A stretch of DNA of 64,000 bases from Rhizophagus irregularis (GCF_026210795.1 NC_089436.1:3720001-3784000), one strand, 5' to 3'; counted from the first letter of the stretch, positions 9,499 through 22,100 are shown. A program made the numbers and translations. The notes: generated from the sequence alone by a model not told the origin.

Positions 9499-12400
9499 TT
9501 TTAATAGTAAAGCAATTTTTTTTTTTGTGCTAAATTGAGTTTCAATTTTGTTAAGAGTGATAAAACAAAAAATAGCTATCTATCAATGAACAGAAAAACT
9601 ATCCAAAGACAGACGAAGTAATGAAACTTAAAAACGATGGACGTTATTAAATTACAGTAGATCAATTTTTCCAAAATCGATGTCGCACAAAAAAAGCGTA
9701 CAAAAAACGTATATTGTTTGATATTTTTTGCTTACAAATTATAAGTACATTTTCTCATTGTCCGTTTTCAAAATGATTGAAATTGATGTCGATCATGCAG
9801 GGGTGGTGACAAAAAATACACAGAAGTAATGTATGTAATGTAACACGGAATCATAGAATGACCGTGCCGATCAAAAGCCCGTGATTAAACCCCGGGATAT
9901 AATTGGATAAATCTGGGATAACAATTATAATTATATAAAAATCAAAAAATTCTTAGTAATAAATAAAAATAAATTATAATTAAATTTATTTGCACCATAT
10001 AATTTTTTTTTAAATAATACCTCTTTATTAATATTATGATAAACAACGTGACAATACAACACACTTGCACAATGCAGACGTAATATATCTTTTGTTTGAT
10101 TTTGATAGGATACTTTATTTAAAAGAATTATTTCTAGAAAATAATTGGATTCTATATAAACACTATTATTATTATATAACACCACAAGTTAGAAAAATTT
10201 TTTGAGAGCCATATTTTATTCATTATTTCGTTACGCGCGTGACTACAACCAATTCACCTAACCTATCTTTTGTTCTATTACTAATTCTTGATAAAAAATT
10301 TAAAATATGATCACCATTACTTAGCCTTTCATTTGCCGTGTAATACTTTGTCCAGTTTCCTATCTAATAACAGCATCATATCTCATATTCCAAATGTACT
10401 TTCCATACAAAATTTTAATATTCATGACAAATACTTAATAATGTGCCTGAACCTTTTGTATAATATTCCCAAATACAAATTGATATTAACAATCCTTTAA
10501 TAATTTTATGAAAGATTCTACCGTTGAATATTGTTGATTTACATAAAAAATAGTTATGAGAATTTACTTCAGATCTTGCTACCTCTAGCGCTTGATTAAT
10601 GATTTGATTAATAGTTACTTCTGATCTGCAAACCAATATGTCCAAAGATGTAAATAACGAATACATTTACCAGATATATAAATTTCAGGATTGCGTTTAT
10701 TTAAAAGGTTCCATTGTAGGTAGTATTTTCAAAAAAATTTTTTATATTAAATGTCATCATGCCCATTATATTTTGAACGAAATTTTGTAGGATGCTATCC
10801 AATCAATATCTATATCCTGTAATTTCAGTCTGTAATTTTTATTAGTCATGATGCCTTATAATAATTACTTAGATTTAATTCTTTGTAAAATTCACGTGAA
10901 CATCTTGTAATTAATTTCATTCCAATAAAAACCATACTCCCACGAATTTTCATTGGTCAGACTGATTTTAGCATTAATTCTCATAAAGAGCCATTTTTAG
11001 TTTGCCAAACTATTCGCCATTTTATTTCTTTTTATGTTAGAATGCCTGTGATTTAACTGGTCACATCAATATTTGATTCTCGTAAACACAACATATATTA
11101 AACTATTATGTATTTCATATTTTCCTTGTACTCCATATTCATAGAATTAATTATTCATAAATGAAAAATTGACAATTTATCCATGTAAACATTATCACTT
11201 ATAGTCAACAATGCACATATAATTGCAACTAATTCTAATTCTAAAACGTTAAACTGATTATCTATACGTATAAAGCTTTATCCGAAAATCTTTCTTTATC
11301 ATCAAAAACAACCTTCCCAATTCCCATCTTTTCTAGCTGCTGCTCAAATTTAAATAACCTTCCTTTAATATCTTATAACCTATATCGCCTCTTTTCAAAA
11401 CTTTATCAATTCAATTAAACATTTTGCATATAATTTTTTTATAAATTTTTGTAATTTTTATAAAGATAAATATTAATTAAACATTAAAAAAAATTATATA
11501 ATGTTAAAGTAACTGCTATAAATAATAAAGTATATTAATTAAACAATATAAACCAAATTTTATTAATAAAAATTATAATTAATATAAATATAAAATATAT
11601 AATTTTCAAAGTTATTTGCATATTATTGCATCATGAGTCGTTGATTAACGACGATCTTTTTTGGTAATTATCATTTCTCCATACGTATGGTAAGTCTCTA
11701 ATTAATGATTTAATTGATCTCTTTAACGAAATACCATCGTTCCTTATTTTGTCTATCCACTTTACGACGCGTTTTTCCTCAAAAGGGAATTCTTTAATTT
11801 GTAAAGTCACGTCCAAAAAATTATACAAATCATCATCGGTAACTTTTTTATCAATAATATTATGATTTGACTTTATATGAATTGTGTTGATTATGCCAGA
11901 TAAAATTGGATCATCATGATCTAATTTGAGAGAATTTATATTTTTTTTGCGATTGTAGAAATAATTTTATTCGAATGATTGAAAAACTAATAATGTCTAA
12001 ATTAGCATTAAAATAAAATAAAATAAAGATGTAATCAAATATGAATAATACCTTAAAATATTGATGCAAAATCTTTTTAACTCCAGTCTCAGAACTAACG
12101 TCCATCCATATTCTCTAATCTTCTCTGTAAGAAGATAAGAAAGAGCGTGATTCATTTTATAATCGATACTTGTTTGATCAAGTAAATCAAAATAAATTTT
12201 AACTGATTTTTTTTTCTAACTGAATAAAAAAAATTCGTTAACAAAAATCAAGTTTTTGAAAACAGAATAATTATAAAAATCAGTTTGATTATTGTACTCT
12301 AAAAAGTTATCATCAAAATCTCTTGACCAAAATCATACAATAACTCTAGAGACTAAAACCTCACTAATTATAATTTCTGAACATGGGTATCCATTATACT

Positions 12401-13070
12401 CTAAATAAGATTTATTTAAAAAAAAAAGCGATTAAAAAAAGTGCGATTTATTAGGGAGTACAGTTTATTACGTCATTCCATATATGGCAAAAAATGATCA
12501 CTTTTTTTTACTTCTTTACAATATTTTTTAAACTCTGCTTAAAAATATTCGTTAGAAAGCCAGAGTCTCTGTCTTTCAAATAAACTTTAAAGAGGCTAAT
12601 AAAGTTTATAACAAAAAAACTATCATATGAAGTCGATAATAAGTTGCGAATTCTCTAAATAGTCCAACTTTAGATTAACTTCAAACTTGCGAAACCTTTT
12701 GAGGCCTATAGTATGATTAGTGAAATGATGTAAATCAAAAAATCATTTGAGCATTATTTATTCAAATAAAAATTTTTACTAATACCATTTTAATTTTTTT
12801 TTATCTTTAGTGTATTTTTTTCCTTTTAAATTTAAATACAAAACACAAAACATTTCATATTTTGTGAGGTGGTAATTAGATTATTATAATTTTATAATAC
12901 TTATATGTTTAGCATTCGTGGAGTTTACTGATTTTAATGTATGAAATCAAAAACAAAGTTATTTTTATTAAGTTTTGTTACTGTTTCAGAAACAATAATA
13001 AAATGATTATTATATAGGTAGGATTGTATGATTGTTTTCTATTTGAATATATATTTAAATAAAATTCATA
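9499..13070. other. Intergenic, no confident gene
   Basis: This stretch is 3.5 kb of AT-rich sequence. It holds only short open frames and one candidate exon (11631-11955). I see no tRNA, inverted-repeat element or recognisable coding domain. One TCACGTGA palindrome lies at 10892. Confidence 0.5.
11631..11955 (-). CDS. Possible exon of an unrecognised gene
   Basis: The minus strand is open from about 11955 to a TGA at 11631, giving about 105 codons with a protein-like mix of charged and hydrophobic residues (for example KRVVKWIDKIRND and SIKSLIRDLPYVW). A short ATG-started segment ending in a GTATTA donor-like site (12105-12052) lies upstream, but I could not find an acceptor joining the two in frame. 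It may be a last exon, a decayed gene or chance. No domain is recognised. Confidence 0.25.
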
Positions 13071-13089
13071 TGATGGTTTGTGAGATATT
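13071..13089. repeat. Direct repeat at 3' side of the orphan-ORF retroposon
   Basis: The 19 bases TGATGGTTTGTGAGATATT recur exactly at 15831-15849 and bracket the element between them. They are read as a target-site duplication. Confidence 0.85.
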
Positions 13090-13391
13090 TATTTATTTAT
13101 TTATTTTATGTGAAGACGGACAGACTATTAACAGGACATAAACGTAACCGTGCTATCCTACTTCTAGCTATCATCCCCCCGAAGATGGACCCGAACTTCT
13201 TTAAATCCAACGAACCAGAATGATCCCCTCCCCTACCAGAAAGGAACCAATGAACCGAAAGAAAAAAATGATAAAGGACACTGACTAAATATTAAGAAGT
13301 TGTGGCAATCTACACATTATAAATAGCAAAATTCAATTTATTGACGACAATCATAAAATGATCCGTATTTTTCTTTCAACCCATAGGGTCG

Positions 13392-13417
13392 CCACCTGTA
13401 AATACTGTCATAGGTGG
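13392..13417 (-). other. Conserved RNA hairpin in 3' region of the retroposon (copy 1)
   Basis: A perfect 6-bp stem CCACCT/AGGTGG encloses a 14-nt loop containing GTAAATACTGTCA. The homologous site at 56893-56918 has the same loop but the stem CTATAC/GTATAG, that is, compensated changes. It is probably recognised as RNA, for example by a reverse transcriptase, but that function is inferred. Confidence 0.6.
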
Positions 13418-13568
13418 AATGATTCACACTATTCTAAATTGTTTGGTGTATAAAAAGTAAACGTGATTTGTACATAATAGTACTACATATAAAACGAAAC
13501 TAAAAAGATGTAGAAAAATCTACTTGTAAAAAAAAAAAAATTTTGGTTAAAATAACCGTAAAAAAAAA

Positions 13569-15665
13569 CTAAAACTTAATCCGTGAAGGACCTGCAACGG
13601 CAGTAGTATCGACTGGTACTTTGGACGGACGATTCCGTTTGTAACGATCTTCATCTATATGAAAAAAATTATTAGCAACTAACGCTGTATTGCGTTTTTT
13701 AGGACGATGTTCCAACTCTTTGGTGTCATCTGACGTTATTTCTTTCTTCTTTTCTTTTTCTTTGCGAATCTTGCCATTAGCTTTCTTTGATCTTTCATTA
13801 AAATTAACCCCACTATTATAATATAGTTCGAAAGATTCCATTTCCGCATTGAGTTCGGCATATCTGATGACGTCATTACCTTTCAGAGGTGTGGTAGTGA
13901 GATGATTCATTCGCTCATGAAAGTGTCTGGTTTTGCCTGTCAGCATTTTACTAGCATGTCTTCTACGTGATAATGTGTGGACACTGGTGCCATAATATCG
14001 GGCTTCAGCTTTAATCGCTTGTTCTTTTTCGAGTAATTCTCTCGTTTCTCTCTCACGTTCTTGTTCCGATTGAAGCAAATATTTACGTTCTTGGCTAGTT
14101 GTAGCTGAAGAGATCCTGCGATGAAGGTTACACATATATGTGAACCATAAATGAGAACCAGGCCTTATGTAATCACCTGTATCTGTATAAAGAGGATCTT
14201 TAGGGATGATGTCCCTGTATTTATAGGGTATAAACATATCTGGGTAGGGATCATATTCTCGAACCCAAGGTTGGGCATTAAAAGGAGATATCTCTGGAAT
14301 TAAATGGTTATATCCTCTAATAATGGGTCGGCCAGTGCGTGAATCAGCGTGATTTGTTGTCTTGTAGTAATGAGGCGTAGAAAAACCATAGTCCTCTGAA
14401 ACTAAACCGTGATCATATATCAAATGTTTCACCGGTTTGTTGATATATTGAGATTTTAGAAACAAAAAATGATATCGTTGCGCCGTACGTAACCTATGCC
14501 TATTAGGGTCGGGAATGTTTTGCTCTTTTGTTTTAAAAACCCATCTACATGCTCGGAGAAATCGGGTTTCTTGCTTTTTCTTAACTTTGAGACAGTTTGA
14601 TTGCTTGAGCTGAAAGTCAGTAAGACGTTTTCTATACATATGTTTATTACCATATTCTAAGACAGATTGAACATCTCTAGCGTGTATCGCTTCTTGATAT
14701 GATATACCTAGTCTGTTTGAAAATACTGATTTTTTGGAGCGATTTTTCCATCGGTCGTAAATCAAATTAGCATGAAGAGCTTTACTATTAACTATGCCAT
14801 CCGAATTAGATACAGAATCTTTCGGTTTGTGAAATAATTTTTCACTGAAGAATTGTCGTTGATGCGTAACACACGCTCGTCTATGTTTTGACATAACAAA
14901 AGGAACAGGTACATTACATATATACGGGGTTGAAGAAAATGAGGGAGTAGAGCAATGTTGACAAGGGGTGTAGATCCCAAAATGAAAACGATATCGTTTA
15001 TAAGTAAAATAGAAAAAGGTCTTCGTAATGCGATTTCTTTCGATAGTACTATGATCACGTGAATAGACCATCAAGTGTCGAGCCAATAATTTATCTCGTA
15101 TATAGTTAAAATATTTTTGTTGAATAGCGCGTGGTAACACTCTTTGTGAGGAAAAAAAGTGTGTGAGCATACAACTCATTTGGTATTTGGCGTTCGGAAT
15201 TGTACTTGTGTTATTATAACTAATCGGTTTAGTGTTCATGTGGTAATCATTTGTGTGTATCTTGAGATGAATATCATTGGTGTTCTGAGGATGATCATCT
15301 AACTCAAAAAAGAAACTTCTTGAACGTCGGATTTCATAAATCCTGTTATATCCAGATCGTCGTGGAGAAGTCACGTGAAATTTGGAAAAAGAGATCTTCA
15401 AAGGATTATTTTTTCCAGGCGAAGAAGATTTTTCTATAGTACGAGAAGGCCTTAATAAACGTGGGCGTTTTTTCCTTTTTTTCTTTTCAATAGGTAATAT
15501 CACCGGAAGAGAAGATATCGTATCCTTTAAGGGTTCAGGAGGTGTAACAGGAACTCGTGAGGGTATTGGAGTAAGGAGAGAAAGGTTAGAGAAGTTATTC
15601 TTATTCTCATAAACGGGGTAAATATCGCTGAAGTCCGCGGCGTCTGCTCGCGGAAAGCCTTTCAT
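13569..15665 (-). CDS. Orphan retroposon protein, basic, His/Arg/Tyr-rich
   Basis: The first ATG (15665) gives 698 residues; the frame is also open 15 codons further up from a TTG. The N-terminal quarter is Pro/Ser- and Lys/Arg-rich (KKKRKKRPRLLRPSR, a likely nuclear signal). The middle is rich in Tyr, His and Arg with a single CQHC pair. Around residues 545-580 a highly charged helix (QERERETRELLEKEQAIKA) should form a coiled coil. The C-terminus is Lys-rich. No FADD/YxDD box, integrase DDE triad, zinc knuckle or endonuclease motif is visible. A stretch with the pattern QFFS-x-x-L-x-H...VNSKAL aligns with QFYSRLTH...VNSQRL in the second copy, so the protein is conserved between copies. Function unknown. 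Confidence 0.7.
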   Translation of the reverse strand: MKGFPRADAADFSDIYPVYENKNNFSNLSLLTPIPSRVPVTPPEPLKDTISSLPVILPIEKKKRKKRPRLLRPSRTIEKSSSPGKNNPLKISFSKFHVTSPRRSGYNRIYEIRRSRSFFFELDDHPQNTNDIHLKIHTNDYHMNTKPISYNNTSTIPNAKYQMSCMLTHFFSSQRVLPRAIQQKYFNYIRDKLLARHLMVYSRDHSTIERNRITKTFFYFTYKRYRFHFGIYTPCQHCSTPSFSSTPYICNVPVPFVMSKHRRACVTHQRQFFSEKLFHKPKDSVSNSDGIVNSKALHANLIYDRWKNRSKKSVFSNRLGISYQEAIHARDVQSVLEYGNKHMYRKRLTDFQLKQSNCLKVKKKQETRFLRACRWVFKTKEQNIPDPNRHRLRTAQRYHFLFLKSQYINKPVKHLIYDHGLVSEDYGFSTPHYYKTTNHADSRTGRPIIRGYNHLIPEISPFNAQPWVREYDPYPDMFIPYKYRDIIPKDPLYTDTGDYIRPGSHLWFTYMCNLHRRISSATTSQERKYLLQSEQERERETRELLEKEQAIKAEARYYGTSVHTLSRRRHASKMLTGKTRHFHERMNHLTTTPLKGNDVIRYAELNAEMESFELYYNSGVNFNERSKKANGKIRKEKEKKKEITSDDTKELEHRPKKRNTALVANNFFHIDEDRYKRNRPSKVPVDTTAVAGPSRIKF

Positions 15666-15830
15666 ATCATGAATATTGTATGTGAGAACCAAAACCTTGT
15701 ATACGACCAAGGCGCCCGGGTGGGCCTCTATCCCCTTGACGTTTCAAATAGAAACTAAAAAAAAACTTGCGCTATATTACTGCGGAAAATTAACAAAAAT
15801 AAAAAAAAGGGGAAAGAGTTTTTTTTGTCC

Positions 15831-15849
15831 TGATGGTTTGTGAGATATT
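15831..15849. repeat. Direct repeat at 5' side of the orphan-ORF retroposon
   Basis: Exact copy of 13071-13089. The first 11 bases, preceded by CC, also occur at the 5' boundary of the second copy (58756-58768). Confidence 0.85.
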
Positions 15850-16053
15850 GTAAATTTTCATGGTTGTTATTCGTTTTTCGTTATCACGTGATCTCATCAA
15901 AATGATCGTCATATAATATAAATGATAACGCACTATATTGGAGCGTACCGCAAATAAAAAACAGGTTCTTCTTTATCCTTTTGATTAACTATAATTTGAA
16001 GTAAAAAAGAAATTATTTATTATTTCTTCTAATATAAAAAAAAAAAGATGAAG

Positions 16054-17614
16054 TTAACTAAATAACTCACGACGATCCTTTAATCCTCGTCCAAAATTAT
16101 TGTAAACGAATACAGACCAAATTAATGAGAACTAAATAAAAAAAAAAATCATTAATATTGTGAAATACTATAACAAAACTTTTTTAATTACTTACAAAAC
16201 TTATTATGATTCCAATGGAAACTAAAAATAGCGGGTATGTTAATATAAATAGCAAAAAAATCTAAAAGAAAAGTATCGAAAATAAATACTTTTTACATAC
16301 GAAATACAATGAAAAAGTACCAACTATCCTTAACACTTATCGAATATTTCATAAGTATACAAAAATCTATAATAATAGCAGCCCAAAATACACATAAGCA
16401 TATCATACCAACTTTTATTTCTCTTTTTGCCTATTAATTGATAATAACTAATTAATAATCGATTTTTAAAATATTTATACAAAAAAAACTTTTAGATAAC
16501 ATACCGAACGATATCCGATTATTTGAATTAGAAAAGTTAAGCCTGTCACTGCTATATGAAACAAATAAAAATGTCTTGGAAGAAATCTGATGCGGTTTAT
16601 AGATGTATGTTCGACTAAATTTATTTTAAATACTATACATGCTTCTAAAGCTAGCCCCAATATAAAGAATAATCCGAGCTTAAGTAACATTTCATAGCTT
16701 AAGTATGTCTTGAACATGGCTAAAAATGAAAATCAATTCACGCGTTAATAAATAAATAAACAAATTTTTAATTTTTAATCTAACGTGCCTTGTGTATTGA
16801 TGTCTCCACCAATTTTTTTATATATGTTCCAACCAAGTTGCCGATATAATTTCCAACCCAGGAAAGCCATAATAAAGCCAAATATTATTAATGCTATCAT
16901 TAATGGTATGTCATACGATAAAAATTTTGGGTAAGATTCAAATTTCAATGGAGCTTGACATAACTTGCCGATATTTCCGTACCATTTTCGGACTTCGAGT
17001 ATCTGAACCTGTTAAAAAATTTTATTTAGATTTTAATAAACAAATGTGTTGCAAGTGGACTTGACATCATTGACTTATATCTTACAATGGCAAAAAGAGC
17101 ACAAAAGAAAGTAACTGCAGCAGTGGTAACAATCTGAACTGTATTTTGAGTATAGATCTAAAGAAACATCCCGTAACGAAATTCTATTAATGGATTATGT
17201 TTGCGCAAAATAAAGGATACAGCTTTGTCATTTTCTTACCGCATTAAAACATAACCACATTTGAAAGATTTGAAATATAATAAAGATAATATTTTCTTCA
17301 ATTATATTGTTTAGTATAAAAAGATCTGGAACTAAGCAACTCATGCTTGGGTTACTACTTCTGGCGTAAGCAACCAACGATATACTAGTATCATTATTAC
17401 GGTGGAATACTCGAACTTCTAATGCTGTTATTATTATGGCTTGCAAAATTGACGAAAGAATAAACAATTGTGTTGTTCTTGATCTGTTGATGCGGTGCAG
17501 CTGGGATACAAATTGTTTAGAAAACACGTTGTTAAAGAGAATTCAAAAAAATTTTCATTTATAAAAATCGCTTACCAACTTTATACATTTGCGTTTTATT
17601 ACAATCATAACCAT
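16054..17614 (-). CDS. UPF0658-like Golgi membrane protein, eight exons
   Basis: I assembled eight exons: 17614-17576, 17500-17240, 17157-17086, 17008-16789, 16719-16505, 16430-16308, 16261-16196 and 16131-16054. They give 357 residues with consistent phases. About eight hydrophobic segments are visible (roughly 22-44, 76-98, 105-127, 151-176, 205-227, 248-267, 275-298, 306-332). The stretches GWKLYRQLGWNIYKKIG, KVGMICLCVFWAAIIIDF and the C-terminal FGRGLKD resemble the fungal UPF0658 Golgi apparatus membrane family, whose molecular role is unknown. All introns are 47-79 nt except a 64-nt gap before exon 8. Intron 4 (16788-16720) needs a GC-AG pair; the only nearby GT leaves the wrong frame. 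Exon 6 uses a weak GTATTT donor. The start could also be the ATG at 17608. Family assignment is from memory of motifs. Confidence 0.82.
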
Positions 17615-17920
17615 GATAAATATGTATATATATTTTTCCTAGTCTATAAATAATAATAATAATAAATTACAATGAATTTAAAAAATTCGAATTTATCTCT
17701 ACCTAAAAAAATATTTTTTTTATGTGAGATCTGGTTTACATATAAATTTTTATCGGCTAACCGATCGATCATGGCTGTGTATCAGCTAATTTTTGTTTTA
17801 GCCATAAAAGGGTAAATGAGAGATATAAATAAGGTCGGCATTGAAAATTGGAGTAGTGAAAAAAATTTTTTTACTGAAACCACGTGATATGATATTGGAT
17901 CGCTTGGATACAGATCATCT

Positions 17921-18716
17921 GCCGAAGGCGCAGTAAATTTTCGGCCAACACAGCCGAAAAAATGTTGATCTTGAATATTATTTTTGACTGTTTTCGGCTA
18001 ATGAAGCCTTATTTTAACCAATCATGTTATAATTTCAGATAGATTAGTTTAGATAGATTATATAATTTCTAGAAATTTATAGAATGAACTTAATAGTTAT
18101 AGAGAATATGATAATGTAAATTATTTTATTTTCTAGGTGTTTTAAAAATTATGTAATCAATTTTATTATTGTTCTTAATTAATTAATAAACGTGTTACCT
18201 GTTACTATTTTTTTTTAAAAAAAAAATATTTTAATCGATCAGTAAGTATTACTGGAATAAATTATTGGCAATTGTATATAGAAGTCTATTTATTGATAAA
18301 GTTTGAAATTGAATAAAGTTGTTATATTTATTATTGTATGTTTAAACTTTAAACTTATGTAAAAAGTCAATCTTTTCGCTGCCACTTTTATTTCAAATTC
18401 GCTTTAACAAAATTTTTTTTTAAATAATTAATTTTAACCTTATTAAAGATTTAAATGGTAAAAACACAAAAAGTTTGAGGAACTACTGTGGCAAATATAA
18501 CACAAGCTGCTAGTAATCATTATGTATAAAATACATGATAATGGGATCATCATGGAGTTAGCCAAAAAATTAAGTGAAGGCACAGCTAACACCTGGCTTA
18601 CTACACTATTATTTTAAAAAAAGTATTTAGCCGAAAATATTCAGCCGAAAATGATATTCAAGATCAACATGAAATTTTTTCGGCTGTGTTAGCCGAAAAT
18701 TTATTGCGCCTTCGGC
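17921..18716. mobile_element. Inverted-repeat element of about 796 bp (MITE-like)
   Basis: The ends are imperfect inverted repeats beginning GCCGAAGGCGCARTAAATTT and continuing for about 60 bp (TTCGGCYAACACAGCCGAAAA, then TTGATCTTGAATAT). The motif TTTTCGGCTAA is repeated inside both arms. There is no coding capacity. No clear target duplication was found, so the exact edges are uncertain. Confidence 0.7.
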
Positions 18717-19112
18717 GGCCAACTACACCATTATTTTTTCAAACGGAAAAATGTGAAAAAAATATTAGGCGAAATTTTTTTAACAAGAAAGAGAAAAAAA
18801 AAAGATTTAGACGTTACACCCGATATAAGATGTAGGAGAATACAGAATATTCGGCACGGGATCAACCTTCAAAATACAGTGGCGTACCAACCGTCTATCG
18901 GTCTATATATAAGCCTCGCATAAGCCTTTTATTATAAACCAGTATGGTACGGAATATTGGATCTCCTATCTTGCCGAATGATGATCGATCATTTCCCGGT
19001 TAATTTTTACAAAAATAAATAAAATCGTAATGGACGCTATAAAAACATTTTTAAACCTTCCTTTTTTTTTAACAACAAATTATTTAATAATACATATACT
19101 CCTTATTATCAA
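18717..19112. other. Upstream region of the channel-like gene
   Basis: About 400 bp lies between the inverted-repeat element and the ATG at 19113. A TATA-like stretch (TCTATATATAAG) at about 18903 and a long T-run at 19061-19070 are present. I see no other feature. Confidence 0.4.
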
Positions 19113-22100
19113 ATGAGTCAAATGGATGAAATTTCCGTAGAAATCGACGACAATATTGATAAAGATAAAATCGATATCGATAAAGTTAATATTTCTAACA
19201 ATATTGATAAGGATAAATTAATTGATGACGATAAATCACATAACGGTAAAACTATTACTATGATAGAAATATCACCAAATGGAAAATATCTCGTTACTTA
19301 TAGTGAAGAAGATCATTCAATTGTCGGTTGGAATATTGAAGATGTAGACGAGGGTCAACTTAAATTAGATCATACTGTTGAACCTGTTAAACTAAGAAAA
19401 AAAGAAATAGAGGTTGATTTACACAAAATGTGTGTTTCCGATGATAAGAAACTTGCGTGTATTTCTTTTATAACTTATGAATATGGATCTAAAAAACGTG
19501 GTAAGTAATAATTAATAGTCAATCTTATAAATTCATGCAGTTTTAAAAATATTAATACTTTGGTATTTATCTAATTACGATAATTTAATTATTATTTTAT
19601 TAGAAATATTAGAAATATACAATATGAATAATCATCAAAACATTGAATTAGATTGTCACCTTGGTTATGACTATTATTATTTTATCTTCAACTTAAAAGG
19701 TGAACTTATTTTATATGGTGATTGTTGTGAGAAAAAAATTATTTATTTTTATTCCACGCAAATTAAAAATAACAAATGGAAGTGTAAAAAAATTTATGAG
19801 ATACCTAAAGATTTTAAATTGATTAGCATATCAAAATGTAATAAACTTTATTTATTTTCAAATAACTCCATTTATGAATGGGATCTTATTACTGAAAAAG
19901 AGATAAAAATATTTATTGATGAGGAGTTTGAATATGATGATAATAGTAAAGATGAGGTAATAAGATATATTAAATTATTTGCCTAAATCTATATGAAAAT
20001 ATTTTAAAAAAATTACTAATTACTTGTCTTTTTTTTACAACCAAAGTCAAAACAAAGAAGATATATTAAAGAAAATATTACAGTTTTCAGCAATGAGAAG
20101 TTTATTTGTACAAGAATCAAGGATAAAATTATTATTTATTCGATTGAATTAGAAATTCCTATTGATTCTTTGGATATAAATAATGGTATTGATTTTTTTT
20201 CTAAGTTAAAAATTCTACTATACTATTAAACTTCATTAATACTATTTTATTATTAGTTAATCAGATGTGTATACCTATGAAACATCCTGTTTTATGTCCT
20301 TTATTATTTCCTTTATTCAGTAATATACCAAGTAGTGGATTTTGGGATTCCGTCATGGAAAATTGTAGAGAAAAATGTTTAGATCGCTTAAAACAATATG
20401 ACCAATTACCAAAAAAATACTTTAATCTTCCAAATAACATTCGAGCCGCAAGCAAATATGCATTTGGAATTTTAGATGGAGATGTTTGTAAGATCGATTT
20501 GGAAAAATTGATATCAAATGTAAATTCTTTACTTAAAAATTCTGATGAATTAAATAATAGTGATTCTAATGATATGATTGGATATTGGTATTTTGACAAT
20601 AATTTTAAAATCAATAAGAAAACATATGCATATGAAAACTTAAATGTTCATTTATTTAATTCATATATCATGGATGCTATACATGCATTATTTCAGGAAG
20701 TTATACCAGATTCTGGGCATAAAGAAAGAATTGAATGGGATTATAATAATGATGATTATAATGATAAAATTGAACTGCAAGTTTTTAGAGATTTAATTTG
20801 CACAAAACTTAAAAATAATCAATCATTTATATGCACAGAAGTTGAAAATTTTGAACCATTATTTATTTGCACAAAAGTTAAAAATCTTGAGCCATTATTA
20901 ATTAAAACTAAGTTAATAAATAGCAATATTATTACTTTAACAGATATGGGACTTTTTATTTACCATTTTAATGGAAATGACAAATCTATTTCTTTAAATT
21001 ATTATTATTACATGGATTTTGTTAGTATTGACCAATATGGCGATAGATACTATTATTATAAAAAATTACAAAGTTATAAGAAATTATTTTCAAAACTTAC
21101 ATTACCTTTGCCAAATTATAATAGTTTTAAATTTTGTGATGAATGGGTTTCATATGTAAAAAATGAAAAAGATGAGAAAAGTTTTTTTAAATATGATACT
21201 GAATTATTAATATTCGCAATTAAAGAACATAATTTAGAATTAGTAGATGTTATCTATGAAAAATGTGATAAGGAAAGTCTTTTGAAATATGGTGTTAAAT
21301 TATTAACATTTGCAATTGAAAATCATCAGCCAAAATTAATAGATGATATCTACAAAAAGTGTATTAATTATTTTAAAGAAGATTTAGGAAATAATAGGAT
21401 TTTTTTGAGTATTATTACTTCTAATATGCCATTATTAAACGAATATTATCCAGAATATACTTTAAAATATTCGTTAGAAACAATAATGATTATAGATTCT
21501 CTTTTTTATAACAAAGAACACCGAAATAACGATTTGCATCTTTATTCTTTTCAATATCTTCAAATAGTTGATTTAACTCGATCTATTTGGTGGTTAAAAT
21601 ACAATGCATTAATGAGGAAATTAAAGAATAATTATAAGTCAACATTCCAGATATTAAGTTTTATTCAAGAATTAATAATTTTGATCCTTTTTCCAATTTG
21701 GTTTGTTACATGTCGTATATTATTAAGATTTCATTTTATTTTTAAAATTGATTCATATGATAACATATTCGATACATATGTGAATGGGTATCTTGATACT
21801 TTGTTTCTTTTTCAAAAAAAAACAACACCATCAATAATAACAATCACTTTCATGAATCCTTACATTAAGTTTATCAACTATCCACAAAATTATAATTGGG
21901 TTTGGGAATTAATTAATCCTCAATCTAATCCATTTGCTAAAACAATAAGTAGTGATATTTATAAAACATGGAGTGGAGAAGCATTAATAAATTTTAAATG
22001 GAATAACTATGGAAAATATTATTACGCAATAATTTGGATTTATAATTTTACTTGGATGCTTTACTGCTGTTGCAACAATTCCTCAGGAATATATCAATGA

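Larger units (their letters stand above)
13090..15830 (-). mobile_element. Retroposed element with one orphan ORF (copy 1)
   Basis: This 2,741-bp unit on the minus strand is bracketed by a perfect 19-bp direct repeat. Its 3' end is an (AAAT)n tract of about 25 bp (plus strand TATTTATTTATTTATTTTA). Duplication length and simple-repeat tail are the marks of LINE-type target-primed insertion, but no reverse transcriptase is encoded. One ORF (13569-15665) fills most of it. A hairpin at 13392-13417 is shared with the copy at 56.6-58.8 kb. It is clearly richer in G+C than the flanks. It may be mobilised in trans by a LINE, or may be a fragment of a larger element. It inserted about 220 bp downstream of the UPF0658-like gene. 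The family is unknown to me. Confidence 0.75.

Noticed and set aside
20261-20614. Minus-strand frame of 117 codons
   Set aside because: Antisense shadow of exon 4 of the channel-like gene.
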